Of a stretch of DNA of 34,590 bases, positions 1 through 8,548 are shown in pieces. The stretch lies in NCBI GenBank assembly GCA_022616665.1, contig JAKEFJ010000105.1:1-34590 (forward strand), read 5' to 3'. The notes beneath the pieces were generated by a model, which did not search any database, had not been told where the DNA came from, and saw only the letters and a list, made by a program, of their open reading frames with translations. The position numbers and the translations under genes are program-made. Each line of letters begins with the position of its first letter. The first letter of the stretch is position 1. Source of the DNA: Acidobacteriota bacterium (GTDB taxonomy: Bacteria > Acidobacteriota > Polarisedimenticolia > Gp22-AA2 > AA152).

Positions 1-1
1 C

Positions 2-1546
2 GAGTTCTTTCCGGAGGAGCCGGCGGCGTATTTCGGAGTAGCGCGCACACTCTGGAGCCAGGAAAAAGACCTGGCAGGGAGCTGTTCGGCGCTGCTGCAC
101 GGAGTCCGAGCTACCCTCAAGAATCCCGTGGCGCGCAGCGCCAAGCTGGGCAACCTGTTACTCGTGCTCATGCTTGGGAGCGTGGCGGCCGCCGCCCTAT
201 GGTGCATTCTCAGCGCACTGCGTACCGCGCGATTGAGCCAGCACGATCTTTACGAACGGCGGGCGCGCGGTCTGTCGCCCGCCGCCGCCCAGATTGCAGC
301 CTGGGCCTTGTGGCTGCTTCCTGCCCTGCTGTGGCTTTCCGGATGGTGGCTCCTGGTCTACTGGCTCGCGTTGGCCCTTCCTTATCAGAGGCGCAGTGAG
401 CGAGCGCTCAGCGCGCTGGCGTGTCTATCCTTTCTAGTGGCACTGCCTGTTTTGGGGTGGATCACGCACCAATCCGCCGTCACCACCGATCCTGCCGTTC
501 GATTTCTCTTGGAAACGGCGCGGGGCGGAGTCGATCCGGAGCGGATTCCGGTGCTCGAGCAGATGGCCAATTCTCATCCGAAGGAGGCGTTCTATCACTT
601 TCTCCTGGCACAGACGTACGCTGCCACCGGCTCTCTGGAGGCGTCTCTCCAGGAATATCGTCAGGTTCAAAGCCTGGAGCCGAATCACGCCAAAGCCTGG
701 ATCAACTCCGGCAATCTATTCTTTTCCCGCGACCAGTATTCCCAAGCCGCCCAGGAGTACTCCAAGGCGGTTGAGAGCGATTCCTCCTCGGCCCCTGCCC
801 ACTACAATCTTTCCCTGGCGCTTCAAGGGTCGCTGCGCCTGGAGGAAGCAGACGCGGCATTTCAGAAGGCAAGGGAACTGGACAATCCACTCATCACGTC
901 GGTTCTCGCCTCGGAAGGGGGGGAGATTCGCAGGGAGCCGTTGGAGGCCCGCTACACCGGAGCCGAGGTCCTCGAGCTGCTGCGAAAATCTAGAAGGAGC
1001 GGATCGGGGAGCGACGGGCTTCGGGCATGGTTCGCTCCACTCTCGCTGGCGGGTGGCATGGGGTTTCTCGCGTGCCTTGTAATCCCGTGGATGGCCCCCG
1101 GGTGGGGGTTCGGTAGAGCGCAGCGCTGCCGCAAATGCGGCCAGCCCTTCTGCCGCCGCTGCCAGGTGGGGATGAAGCGCGAGGAGGGCTACTGCACCGC
1201 TTGCCGGCATCTGTTCGTGCTGAGAGATCCTGTGGCCCCAAGATCGCGAGAAGAACGGGAGCGGGCGGTGGCCTCTCACGAGCGCTGGGAGTGGATTTCC
1301 CGGCGACTCATCTCGCTGATTCTCCCCGGTGCGGGACAAATTCGAGGCGGCCGGACGTTTCTGGGGGTTCTGCTGCTTTGGGTGGCGTGCGTCGCGCTGG
1401 CCACTCTGCTACTCACGGGGCGGATGCTGGCTTACCCTGGTATTCCCGTGCTGAATTCTCAGAGCATTATGCGGGCGATTTCCGTGACCTTCGTCGCAGG
1501 CGTTTGGCTCGCCGCCAACACCATGTCCTTCCAAAAGAGAACCTGA
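2..1546 (+). CDS. TM-TPR protein with central Cys-rich zinc-ribbon-like segment (5' truncated by window edge)
   Basis: Frame stays open upstream of the tracked GTG at 128 back to base 2 (EFFPEEPAAYFGVARTLWSQEKDLAGSCSALLHG...). TPR-like repeats (KAWINSGNLFFSRDQYSQAAQEYSKAVESD), then CRKCGQPFCRRCQ...GYCTAC, then hydrophobic segments. Confidence 0.7.
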   Translation, partial: EFFPEEPAAYFGVARTLWSQEKDLAGSCSALLHGVRATLKNPVARSAKLGNLLLVLMLGSVAAAALWCILSALRTARLSQHDLYERRARGLSPAAAQIAAWALWLLPALLWLSGWWLLVYWLALALPYQRRSERALSALACLSFLVALPVLGWITHQSAVTTDPAVRFLLETARGGVDPERIPVLEQMANSHPKEAFYHFLLAQTYAATGSLEASLQEYRQVQSLEPNHAKAWINSGNLFFSRDQYSQAAQEYSKAVESDSSSAPAHYNLSLALQGSLRLEEADAAFQKARELDNPLITSVLASEGGEIRREPLEARYTGAEVLELLRKSRRSGSGSDGLRAWFAPLSLAGGMGFLACLVIPWMAPGWGFGRAQRCRKCGQPFCRRCQVGMKREEGYCTACRHLFVLRDPVAPRSREERERAVASHERWEWISRRLISLILPGAGQIRGGRTFLGVLLLWVACVALATLLLTGRMLAYPGIPVLNSQSIMRAISVTFVAGVWLAANTMSFQKRT

Positions 1547-1554
1547 GGAGGCTT

Positions 1555-2742
1555 ATGGCGCTTCAAGGGACGCTCAAGGATTTCAGCCTGGCGGACATCT
1601 TCCAGCTCATAGGATTGCAAAAGAAGACGGGAGTTCTCACGCTGAAGGATCGGGCCGAAGTAGTCACCGTCTCCTTCCTTGATGGAAGCGTCGTGGCTGC
1701 GGACTCCCTCCCCAAGAGGATGGAGGACCGCCTGGGAGTGGTGCTGGTGAAATCGAAGCAGATCACCGAGGTGCAGCTGCAGCAAGCGCTGAAGCTCCAG
1801 AAGCAGACGCTCAAGCGTCTGGGAACGGTCCTCCTGGAGCAAAAATATCTGCGGCAGGACGCGCTTCGGGAAGCGCTGCGGATTCAGGTGTCGCAAACGA
1901 TCTTTCGCCTGTTCCGCTGGCGTGACGGAGAGTATCGATTCAGCCAGGACCAAAAGCTTGATTATGACCGTGACAACATCCTCCCGCTCACGGCAGAAAG
2001 CATCCTGATGGAGGGAGCTAGAATCCTGGACGAATGGCCGATGGTGGAGAAGCGAGTCGGAAGCTACTCCGGAATCTTTCGCCGAACCAAGGCGGCGGAA
2101 CAGGCCTTGGGCGTGAGCCAGGGAAAGTCGGGAATTGTGCTCAGCTCGGAAGAGAAGGCGGTTCTGCAAGGAGTGGACGGACAGGGCAGCGTACAAGACC
2201 TGATCGAAAGCAGCTTTCTCAGCGAGTTCGATACTTGTCGGGTGCTCTACGAGCTGATCGGCCGGGAGTTGGTGGAAAAAGTGGGGGAGGCGGGGGCCCC
2301 TGCTGCAAGCCGGGGCGTGGCTCCGCGAACGGTGTCGAGGGAGCCCTCGACACGTCAGAGCTTGCCATCCGTCTGGCTTTGGGGACTGGGTCTTCTCGTG
2401 GGGCTGTCGATTTTCACCGCTGCCTCGAATCCATTGAACGGATTGTCGGTAGCAACCGGCACGGAAATCCGCGAAATCGCCCTCATGAAGCAGGTGAGTC
2501 TCACGCGCATCGAGAGGATTCGGTACGCGCTGCAAGTCTATTTCCTGCAAAACAGTGGCTTTCCGAAGGACCTCAATTACCTAGTCCTGGGAGGTCTGCT
2601 CAGGTCACCGGACCTCAGAGATCCTTGGGGGAGGGAGTATGCCTACCGTCCGCTGGTGGGCGGGTTTGAGCTCCAGGGGAAGGACGGTGCAGGCAATCTG
2701 GACCCCCAGCTCCTGGTCCGCTCGGTTACCGCCCTTCGTTGA
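1555..2742 (+). CDS. DUF4388 (PatA-like) domain protein with C-terminal TM and GspG-pseudopilin-like domain
   Basis: ATG at 1555 preceded by gaggag; MALQGTLKDFSLADIFQLIGLQKKTGVLTL is typical of DUF4388; C-terminus RIRYALQVYFLQNSGFPKDL...DPWGREYAYRP resembles the GspG C-terminal domain. The track start at 1135 overlaps the previous gene and is probably too early. Confidence 0.8.
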   Translation: MALQGTLKDFSLADIFQLIGLQKKTGVLTLKDRAEVVTVSFLDGSVVAADSLPKRMEDRLGVVLVKSKQITEVQLQQALKLQKQTLKRLGTVLLEQKYLRQDALREALRIQVSQTIFRLFRWRDGEYRFSQDQKLDYDRDNILPLTAESILMEGARILDEWPMVEKRVGSYSGIFRRTKAAEQALGVSQGKSGIVLSSEEKAVLQGVDGQGSVQDLIESSFLSEFDTCRVLYELIGRELVEKVGEAGAPAASRGVAPRTVSREPSTRQSLPSVWLWGLGLLVGLSIFTAASNPLNGLSVATGTEIREIALMKQVSLTRIERIRYALQVYFLQNSGFPKDLNYLVLGGLLRSPDLRDPWGREYAYRPLVGGFELQGKDGAGNLDPQLLVRSVTALR

Positions 2743-2768
2743 GCTCGTAAATTATTACCAGATAATGA

Positions 2769-2787
2769 GTTAATTTATAAAATTAAC
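2769..2787. promoter_or_regulatory. Perfect AT-rich inverted repeat GTTAATTT-ATA-AAATTAAC directly upstream of the dnaK -35
   Basis: Read directly: gttaatttataaaattaac, 8-bp arms, 3-nt spacer. Confidence 0.6.
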
Positions 2788-2808
2788 ATTGACAATACCA
2801 CACTCAAT
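2788..2808. promoter_or_regulatory. HAIR-like HspR operator: ATTGACA-N7-ACTCAAT
   Basis: Compared with HAIR consensus CTTGAGT-N7-ACTCAAG: right arm 6/7, left arm 4/7, exact N7 spacing; an hspR gene lies in the downstream operon. Confidence 0.65.
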
Positions 2809-2817
2809 ATCTATAAT
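2789..2817 (+). promoter_or_regulatory. Sigma70-type promoter for the dnaK operon, TTGACA-N17-TATAAT
   Basis: ttgaca 2789-2794, 17-nt spacer, tataat 2812-2817; perfect consensus and spacing. Confidence 0.85.
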
Positions 2818-2870
2818 GACCTCGCACTCATGTCGGAAAACTAAGAACCGAACGAGGGAGGTGGCTGGCA

Positions 2871-4799
2871 ATGAGCAAGATCATCGGAATTGACTTGGGA
2901 ACCACCAATTCGGTGGTGGCCTTGATGGAAGGCGGAAAGCCCGTAGTGGTTTCGAACTCCGAAGGCAGCAGGACAACTCCGTCGGTGGTGGCCTTCACCG
3001 ACAAAGGGGAAAGGCTGGTGGGACAGGTGGCCAAACGCCAGGCTGTCACCAATCCGGAGAACACCGTCTTTTCGATCAAGCGGTTCATGGGCCGCCGATT
3101 CGGCGAAGTGACCGAGGAAATGAAGATGGTGCCCTACAAAGTGGTGCAGGGCGACAACGGCGATGCGCGGATCGAGGTGCGGGGAAAACAATACACGCCG
3201 CCTGAAATTTCCGCCGCCGTTCTGCAGAAAATGAAGCAAGCCGCGGAGGACTACCTCGGGGAGAAGGTGACCCGCGCAGTGATCACGGTTCCCGCCTATT
3301 TCAACGACGCACAACGACAAGCCACCAAGGACGCCGGACGCATCGCCGGCCTCACGGTCGAGCGCATCGTCAACGAGCCGACCGCCGCGGCCCTTGCCTA
3401 CGGCCTCGACAAGAAAAAGAACGAAGTCATCGCAGTCTACGATTTCGGCGGCGGCACGTTCGACATCTCCATTCTGGAGGTGGGTGATGGGGTGGTGGAG
3501 GTGAAGTCCACCAACGGCGATACGCATCTCGGCGGAGACAACATCGACCAGAAGGTGATCGAATGGATCGTCTCCGAGTTCAAGAAAGAGCAGGGTATCG
3601 ACCTGTCCAAGGATCGGATGGCCCTGCAGCGGCTCAAGGAGGCCGCGGAGAAGGCGAAGTGCGAGCTGTCCTCGACGGGAGAGACCGAAATCAACCTCCC
3701 CTTCATCACGGCCGACGCCTCCGGCCCCAAGCACCTCCTGCTCAAGCTGGGCCGCTCGCGCTTCGAGCAGCTGGCGATGGATCTGTTCGAGCGATCGCTT
3801 CCCCCCTGCCGCCGGGCACTTGAGGACGCAGGGCTGAAGCCGGAGAACATCGATGAGGTCGTTCTGGTGGGCGGTAGCACCCGCATTCCGAAGATTCAGG
3901 AACTAGTGAAGGAGTTCTTCAAGAAGAAGGAGCTGAACAAGGAGGTGAATCCCGATGAGGTCGTGGCCATCGGGGCAGCCGTACAGGCGGGAGTCCTCGG
4001 GGGTGACGTGAAAGACCTTCTTCTGCTGGACGTCACCCCCCTCTCTCTGGGCATCGAGACCCTGGGGGGAGTGTTCACCAAGCTCATCGAGCGCAACTCC
4101 ACGATCCCCACGCGCAAAAGCGAGGTCTTTTCCACGGCCGCGGACAGTCAGACGAGCGTCGAGGTGCACGTGCTCCAGGGTGAGAGGGAGATGGCACGGG
4201 ACAACCGGACTCTGGGCCAATTCCATCTGGTGGGAATCCCTCCAGCTCCCCGAGGAGTGCCCCAAATCGAAGTTGCTTTCGATATCGACGCCAACGGGAT
4301 CGTGAACGTGTCGGCGAAGGATCTGGGGACAGGACGGGAGCAGAAAATCACCATCACCCACAGCAGCGGCCTCACCAAAGAAGACATCGACAAGATGGTG
4401 AGCGAGGCGGCCTCCCACGCCGACGAGGATCGGCGAAAGAAACAGGATGTGGAGACCCGCAACAAAGCGGACAGCCTGGTGCACAGCACCGAGAAATTGC
4501 TGGAAGAGAACAAGGAGAAGATTCCGGGCGAGGAGGCGGCGCGCATCCGGACCGCCGTGGAAGAGCTCAAGAAGACTCTTCAGGAGGGCGCCACCGAAGC
4601 CATCCAGCGCGCCACGGACGATCTGCTTAAGGCCTCCCATCACATGGCGGAGCTGCTCTACCAGCAAGCATCGGCAGGGCGCAGCGCCGCGGGAGAAGGC
4701 GGGGCTCAAGAGGCCCCAGGGGGACCCTCCGCCGGTCGGCCCGCAGAGGGTGACGTCATCGATGCCGAATACGTGGACGTTGAAGAAGGGAAAAAGTAA
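2871..4799 (+). CDS. dnaK: Molecular chaperone DnaK (Hsp70)
   Basis: [56 protein letters not shown]-terminal [15 protein letters not shown] gggaggtgg. Confidence 0.98.
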   Translation: MSKIIGIDLGTTNSVVALMEGGKPVVVSNSEGSRTTPSVVAFTDKGERLVGQVAKRQAVTNPENTVFSIKRFMGRRFGEVTEEMKMVPYKVVQGDNGDARIEVRGKQYTPPEISAAVLQKMKQAAEDYLGEKVTRAVITVPAYFNDAQRQATKDAGRIAGLTVERIVNEPTAAALAYGLDKKKNEVIAVYDFGGGTFDISILEVGDGVVEVKSTNGDTHLGGDNIDQKVIEWIVSEFKKEQGIDLSKDRMALQRLKEAAEKAKCELSSTGETEINLPFITADASGPKHLLLKLGRSRFEQLAMDLFERSLPPCRRALEDAGLKPENIDEVVLVGGSTRIPKIQELVKEFFKKKELNKEVNPDEVVAIGAAVQAGVLGGDVKDLLLLDVTPLSLGIETLGGVFTKLIERNSTIPTRKSEVFSTAADSQTSVEVHVLQGEREMARDNRTLGQFHLVGIPPAPRGVPQIEVAFDIDANGIVNVSAKDLGTGREQKITITHSSGLTKEDIDKMVSEAASHADEDRRKKQDVETRNKADSLVHSTEKLLEENKEKIPGEEAARIRTAVEELKKTLQEGATEAIQRATDDLLKASHHMAELLYQQASAGRSAAGEGGAQEAPGGPSAGRPAEGDVIDAEYVDVEEGKK

Positions 4800-4826
4800 T
4801 CCGGCGACTTGCCGGACGGGGGACAC

Positions 4827-5273
4827 ATGACCGTCGTACAGTGGGATCCGCTCCGCGAGCTTCTGGCACTCAAGGACAGGATGAACAAGATCATCGAGAA
4901 CGCCATGTCCCGCTCTCAGTACGGGGGTTCCGCGGATGCGGGAACCTGGTCCCCCGCGGTGGACATCTTTGAGACTTCGGAGAGCGTCGTGGTCGCGGCG
5001 GAGCTCCCCGGCCTTTCACCCGAGGAAATCGAGGTTCGGATCGCGGACAACACGCTCACGCTCAAGGGTGAAAGAAAGCTGGAGAAGGGGATCCAGCAGG
5101 AGAACTACCATCGCATCGAGCGTTCCTACGGATCCTTTTCCCGAACCTTTCCGCTACCCTCAGGAGTGAAGACTTCCGAGGCCCTGGCGGAATACCGGCT
5201 GGGAATTCTTCACATCCGGATCCCCAAGGCAAGGGAAGCGGGCGCAAAACCCATGCGCATCAGCATCTCCTGA
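4827..5273 (+). CDS. Small heat shock protein, Hsp20/alpha-crystallin family
   Basis: ATG 4827; WSPAVDIFETSESVVVAAELPGLSPEEIEVRIADNTLTLKGERK...YGSFSRTFPLPSGV. Confidence 0.95.
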   Translation: MTVVQWDPLRELLALKDRMNKIIENAMSRSQYGGSADAGTWSPAVDIFETSESVVVAAELPGLSPEEIEVRIADNTLTLKGERKLEKGIQQENYHRIERSYGSFSRTFPLPSGVKTSEALAEYRLGILHIRIPKAREAGAKPMRISIS

Positions 5274-5297
5274 TTTCCAGAACCCTTCGGGAGCCCC

Positions 5298-6419
5298 ATG
5301 GCAAGCATGGATTTCTACCAGGCGCTGGGGGTGAACCGGAAGGCCACCCCCTCTGAGATCAAAAAAGCCTACAAGCGCCTCGCCAGAAAATGCCACCCGG
5401 ACCTCCATCCGGGCGACCGTGCCGCCGAAGAACAATTCAAACGTATCACCGAAGCCTACGAGGTCCTTTCCGACGCCGACAAACGCCGCCGCTACGATCA
5501 AACAGGCTCCGCCTCGCGGCAGCCGGGTCCGCCCCCCCCGGGGGCGGAAGGCTTCGAAGGCGGCTTTCCGCCTGGGTTCGGGTTCGACGCCGGCGGGTTT
5601 GGCCGCGGCTTCGCGGACATTTTCGAGGAGATCTTCAATCCGACTGGGGCACAAGCCCCGCGCGGGCCGACTCCGGGAGAAGATCGAGTCTACCCCTTCC
5701 GAATCGGCTTCTTCGACGCGCTTCGAGGCGTGAGCACGACGCTGGAGCTGGAACGGGAAACTGCCTGCCCGAATTGCGGTGGAGCGGGAAGCATTCGTTC
5801 CTCGCGGGCCCGAGTCTGTCCGGAATGCGGGGGAACGGGCAAAATCCAGCGACAAGGTGGTCGAGTCCGTTTCACCTCCGACTGCCGTCACTGCGGCGGA
5901 AAGGGACGGCTTGCCGAAGAGCCGTGCCGCCGGTGCGGTGCGACCGGGAAAATCTTCCAAAAGGAAAAGCTGCAAATCAAGATTCCCGCCGGAGTCGACA
6001 CCGGATCGAGAGTTCGCCTGGCTGGCAAGGGCGGGGCCGGGACTCTGGGAGGGCCGCCGGGAGATCTTTACGTCCAGATTCAAGTGGAAGGCCACCCATT
6101 TTTTTCCCGGACCGGTGACCAGATTCTATGCACCATTCCCATCAGCTTTTCGGAGGCTGCGCTCGGCGCCCGGGTCGAAGTTCCCACCTTGGACGGCCCT
6201 TCCGCCATCCGCATCCCTCCCGGCACGCAGAGCGGGCAGAAAATCCGCCTCCGGGGGAAGGGAGCACCGTCACTGAAGGGGGAAGGTCGCGGCGACCAAA
6301 TCGTGGAAGTCAAGGTGGTCACGCCGGAAGTCCGCGACGAGCGAGCGCGTGCGCTCCTGCGGGAGTTGGGCGGTGTGGAGGGCGCCGATCTCCGGGGACA
6401 TCTCAAGGCCTATTCGTAG
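5298..6419 (+). CDS. dnaJ: Chaperone DnaJ
   Basis: J domain with HPD ([12 protein letters not shown]), Gly/Phe-rich linker, CxxCxGxG zinc repeats ([24 protein letters not shown], degenerate CRRCGATG). Confidence 0.96.
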   Translation: MASMDFYQALGVNRKATPSEIKKAYKRLARKCHPDLHPGDRAAEEQFKRITEAYEVLSDADKRRRYDQTGSASRQPGPPPPGAEGFEGGFPPGFGFDAGGFGRGFADIFEEIFNPTGAQAPRGPTPGEDRVYPFRIGFFDALRGVSTTLELERETACPNCGGAGSIRSSRARVCPECGGTGKIQRQGGRVRFTSDCRHCGGKGRLAEEPCRRCGATGKIFQKEKLQIKIPAGVDTGSRVRLAGKGGAGTLGGPPGDLYVQIQVEGHPFFSRTGDQILCTIPISFSEAALGARVEVPTLDGPSAIRIPPGTQSGQKIRLRGKGAPSLKGEGRGDQIVEVKVVTPEVRDERARALLRELGGVEGADLRGHLKAYS

Positions 6420-6453
6420 TAACATACGCCCTCGCTGGGGCGCGGTTGGGAGC

Positions 6454-6840
6454 ATGAAGCGACAGAAAGAAGCCTATTTCATGATCAGCGTCGTCTCGCG
6501 ACGCTTCAATGTCCACCCTCAGACGCTTCGCCTGTACGAGAGGGAGGGCCTGCTCAAGCCCTCCAGGACAGAAGGGAACACCCGGCTCTATTCTGAAGAG
6601 GATGTCGAGCGTCTCTCCAGAATCCTGCGCCTCACGCGTGAGCTGGGGGTCAACCTGGCGGGGGTGGAGGTGATCCTGAAAATGCAGGAGGGGATGGAAG
6701 CCATGGAAAAGGACTTCAATCAGCTCCTGGCCTCGCTCCGGGACGAGATGACCCGCCGCCAGGAAGAATCCCGCAGTCGCTCCTCTCATGCCTTGGTCCG
6801 CTCCCAACCGGCGAGGGTCATTCGTCTCAAGAAGGGGTGA
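6454..6840 (+). CDS. hspR: MerR-family heat shock repressor, HspR-like
   Basis: ATG 6454; YFMISVVSRRFNVHPQTLRLYEREGLLKPSRTEGNTRLYSEEDVERL; sits at the end of the dnaK-dnaJ set. Confidence 0.9.
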   Translation: MKRQKEAYFMISVVSRRFNVHPQTLRLYEREGLLKPSRTEGNTRLYSEEDVERLSRILRLTRELGVNLAGVEVILKMQEGMEAMEKDFNQLLASLRDEMTRRQEESRSRSSHALVRSQPARVIRLKKG

Positions 6841-6841
6841 G

Positions 6842-7699
6842 ATGGAAGAGGAAAAAGTAATCCACAAGCGAGTTTCCTCTGAGACTCTGAAGAAATACCT
6901 GCAGGAGATTTCCCGGCTGGACCGTATCACCCCCGATGAGGAGAAGGTCTTGGGGGATCTCATTCAGAATGGCGATAAAGAGGCTCTCCAGAAGCTCGTG
7001 GAAGCCAACCTGAGATTCGTGGTGAGCTTCGCGAAGAAGTATCGCGGGTGCGGGCTTTCTTTCCTGGATCTGATCAACGAAGGAAACATCGGCCTCATCG
7101 AGGCTGCCAAGCGGTTCAATCCCAAGAAAAACGTCAAGTTCATCACCTATGCCGTCTGGTGGGTGCGACAGGCCATCGTGCATGCGCTCTCGGACCACAG
7201 CGGCGCTTTCCGACTCCCGCAAAAGCAGGCCAACCTCCTTTATCGGATCGGCAAGACCATCTCCCAGCTGACCCTGGAGCTGGAGCGCCACCCGACGGCG
7301 GAAGAAATCGCCAAGAAGCTCGAAATTCAGGTCGAGGAAGTGACCAATTTGCTGCAGGTCGCCGACGAAAACGTGTCGCTGTCGACGGTCATCGACGAGG
7401 AGCACGATTTTCATCTGGCTGAAAAACTGGAGCAGAAGCAAATCCCCTCGGCCGACGAAGAGCTCTACAGGAGCTCCTTGAAGACGCATCTGGCCGCCTG
7501 CCTGGATGAGCTCGATCCGAAGGAAGAGAAGGTCTTGAGGCTGCGCTTCGGGCTGGGGGAGGAGGAGCCCAAGACCTTGAAGGAGATAGGCGAGATGATG
7601 GGTCTTTCCCGCGAGCGCATCCGCCAGATCGAGGCCCAGGCTCTGGAGAAGCTCAACCGCTCACAGAAGTGCCAGCAGCTTCGCGGCTATCTGAACTGA
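6842..7699 (+). CDS. Sigma-70 family RNA polymerase sigma factor (RpoD/RpoH-like, non-primary size)
   Basis: ATG 6842, one nt after the hspR stop; VEANLRFVVSFAKKY...LINEGNIGLIEAAKRFNP...FITYAVWWVRQAI; SRERIRQIEAQALEKL. Confidence 0.93.
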   Translation: MEEEKVIHKRVSSETLKKYLQEISRLDRITPDEEKVLGDLIQNGDKEALQKLVEANLRFVVSFAKKYRGCGLSFLDLINEGNIGLIEAAKRFNPKKNVKFITYAVWWVRQAIVHALSDHSGAFRLPQKQANLLYRIGKTISQLTLELERHPTAEEIAKKLEIQVEEVTNLLQVADENVSLSTVIDEEHDFHLAEKLEQKQIPSADEELYRSSLKTHLAACLDELDPKEEKVLRLRFGLGEEEPKTLKEIGEMMGLSRERIRQIEAQALEKLNRSQKCQQLRGYLN

Positions 7700-7707
7700 G
7701 GTTCCCC

Positions 7708-8439
7708 GTGGCGTCACCCGATCCAGTATGCGAGGAGTGTGATGGAACCGGCTATCGAATCTTGGATCAGGCCGAAGGACCATCCCGCGCCGTGGAATGC
7801 CGGTGTCGCCAAGGGCAACGCTCAGAATACCTGCTGGATCAGGCACGAATTCCCCGAAGATTCCAGCGATGCGAGTTCGAGAACTACCATGGAATTTCGC
7901 CCAAGCAGCAACTCGCCAAACAACAGGTGGAACGATTCGGACGGGAATACCCCGTACCGGAATACGGCCTTCTCCTCATGGGAGAGCCCGGGGTGGGCAA
8001 GACCCACCTGGCGGTCGCGCTGGTCAACTACCTGGTCCGGGAAAAACGGGTCGCCTGCCTGTTCTACGATTTTCAGGACCTTCTGAAGGAAATTCAGAAC
8101 AGCTACAACTCAGATTCGGGAACTTCCGAGCTGGCGGTCCTGCAGCCCGTCTTCACCACCGAGGTCCTGGTCCTGGATGATCTGGGGGCGCGCAAACCGT
8201 CCGCGTGGGTCGCCGACACTTTGTCGCACGTCATCAGCACGCGCTACAACCATGTCCGGACGACTCTCTTCACCACCAACTTCCTGGACAAGCCCTCCCG
8301 CAAGGAAGACTTCACTCTCACCGATCGCATCTCGGAGCGAGTCCGCTCGCGGCTTCACGAAATGTGCCGCACCGTGGATATTTCCGGGGAAGACTTTCGC
8401 AAGGACATTCGCAAAGCGGACCACCGCGCACTCCGTTAA
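7708..8439 (+). CDS. DnaC/IstB-like ATP-binding protein (putative helicase loader) with N-terminal Cys cluster
   Basis: GTG 7708; CEECDGTGY...ECRCRQG; Walker A MGEPGVGKTHLA; Walker B VLVLDDLGA. Confidence 0.85.
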   Translation: MASPDPVCEECDGTGYRILDQAEGPSRAVECRCRQGQRSEYLLDQARIPRRFQRCEFENYHGISPKQQLAKQQVERFGREYPVPEYGLLLMGEPGVGKTHLAVALVNYLVREKRVACLFYDFQDLLKEIQNSYNSDSGTSELAVLQPVFTTEVLVLDDLGARKPSAWVADTLSHVISTRYNHVRTTLFTTNFLDKPSRKEDFTLTDRISERVRSRLHEMCRTVDISGEDFRKDIRKADHRALR

Positions 8440-8469
8440 TCCCGCTTCCCGCAAAAGTTGGCCTTCGGC

Positions 8470-8498
8470 TTGCATCGGCCGCGAGTGTCTGCTAACAT
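8470..8498 (+). promoter_or_regulatory. Putative promoter TTGCAT-N17-TAACAT with extended -10 (TGC)
   Basis: ttgcat 8470-8475; tgc 8490-8492; taacat 8493-8498; upstream of the thiolase GTG (8549) with gtggaggtggag RBS. Confidence 0.55.
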
Positions 8499-8548
8499 GC
8501 ACATCCGGAATAGCTTAGCTCGATGAAGAGCCGGCGTGGAGGTGGAGA

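Noticed and set aside
600-625. TGGCAC...GC string resembling a sigma-54 -24/-12 promoter
   Set aside because: Inside a coding region and the -12 TTGC element does not match.
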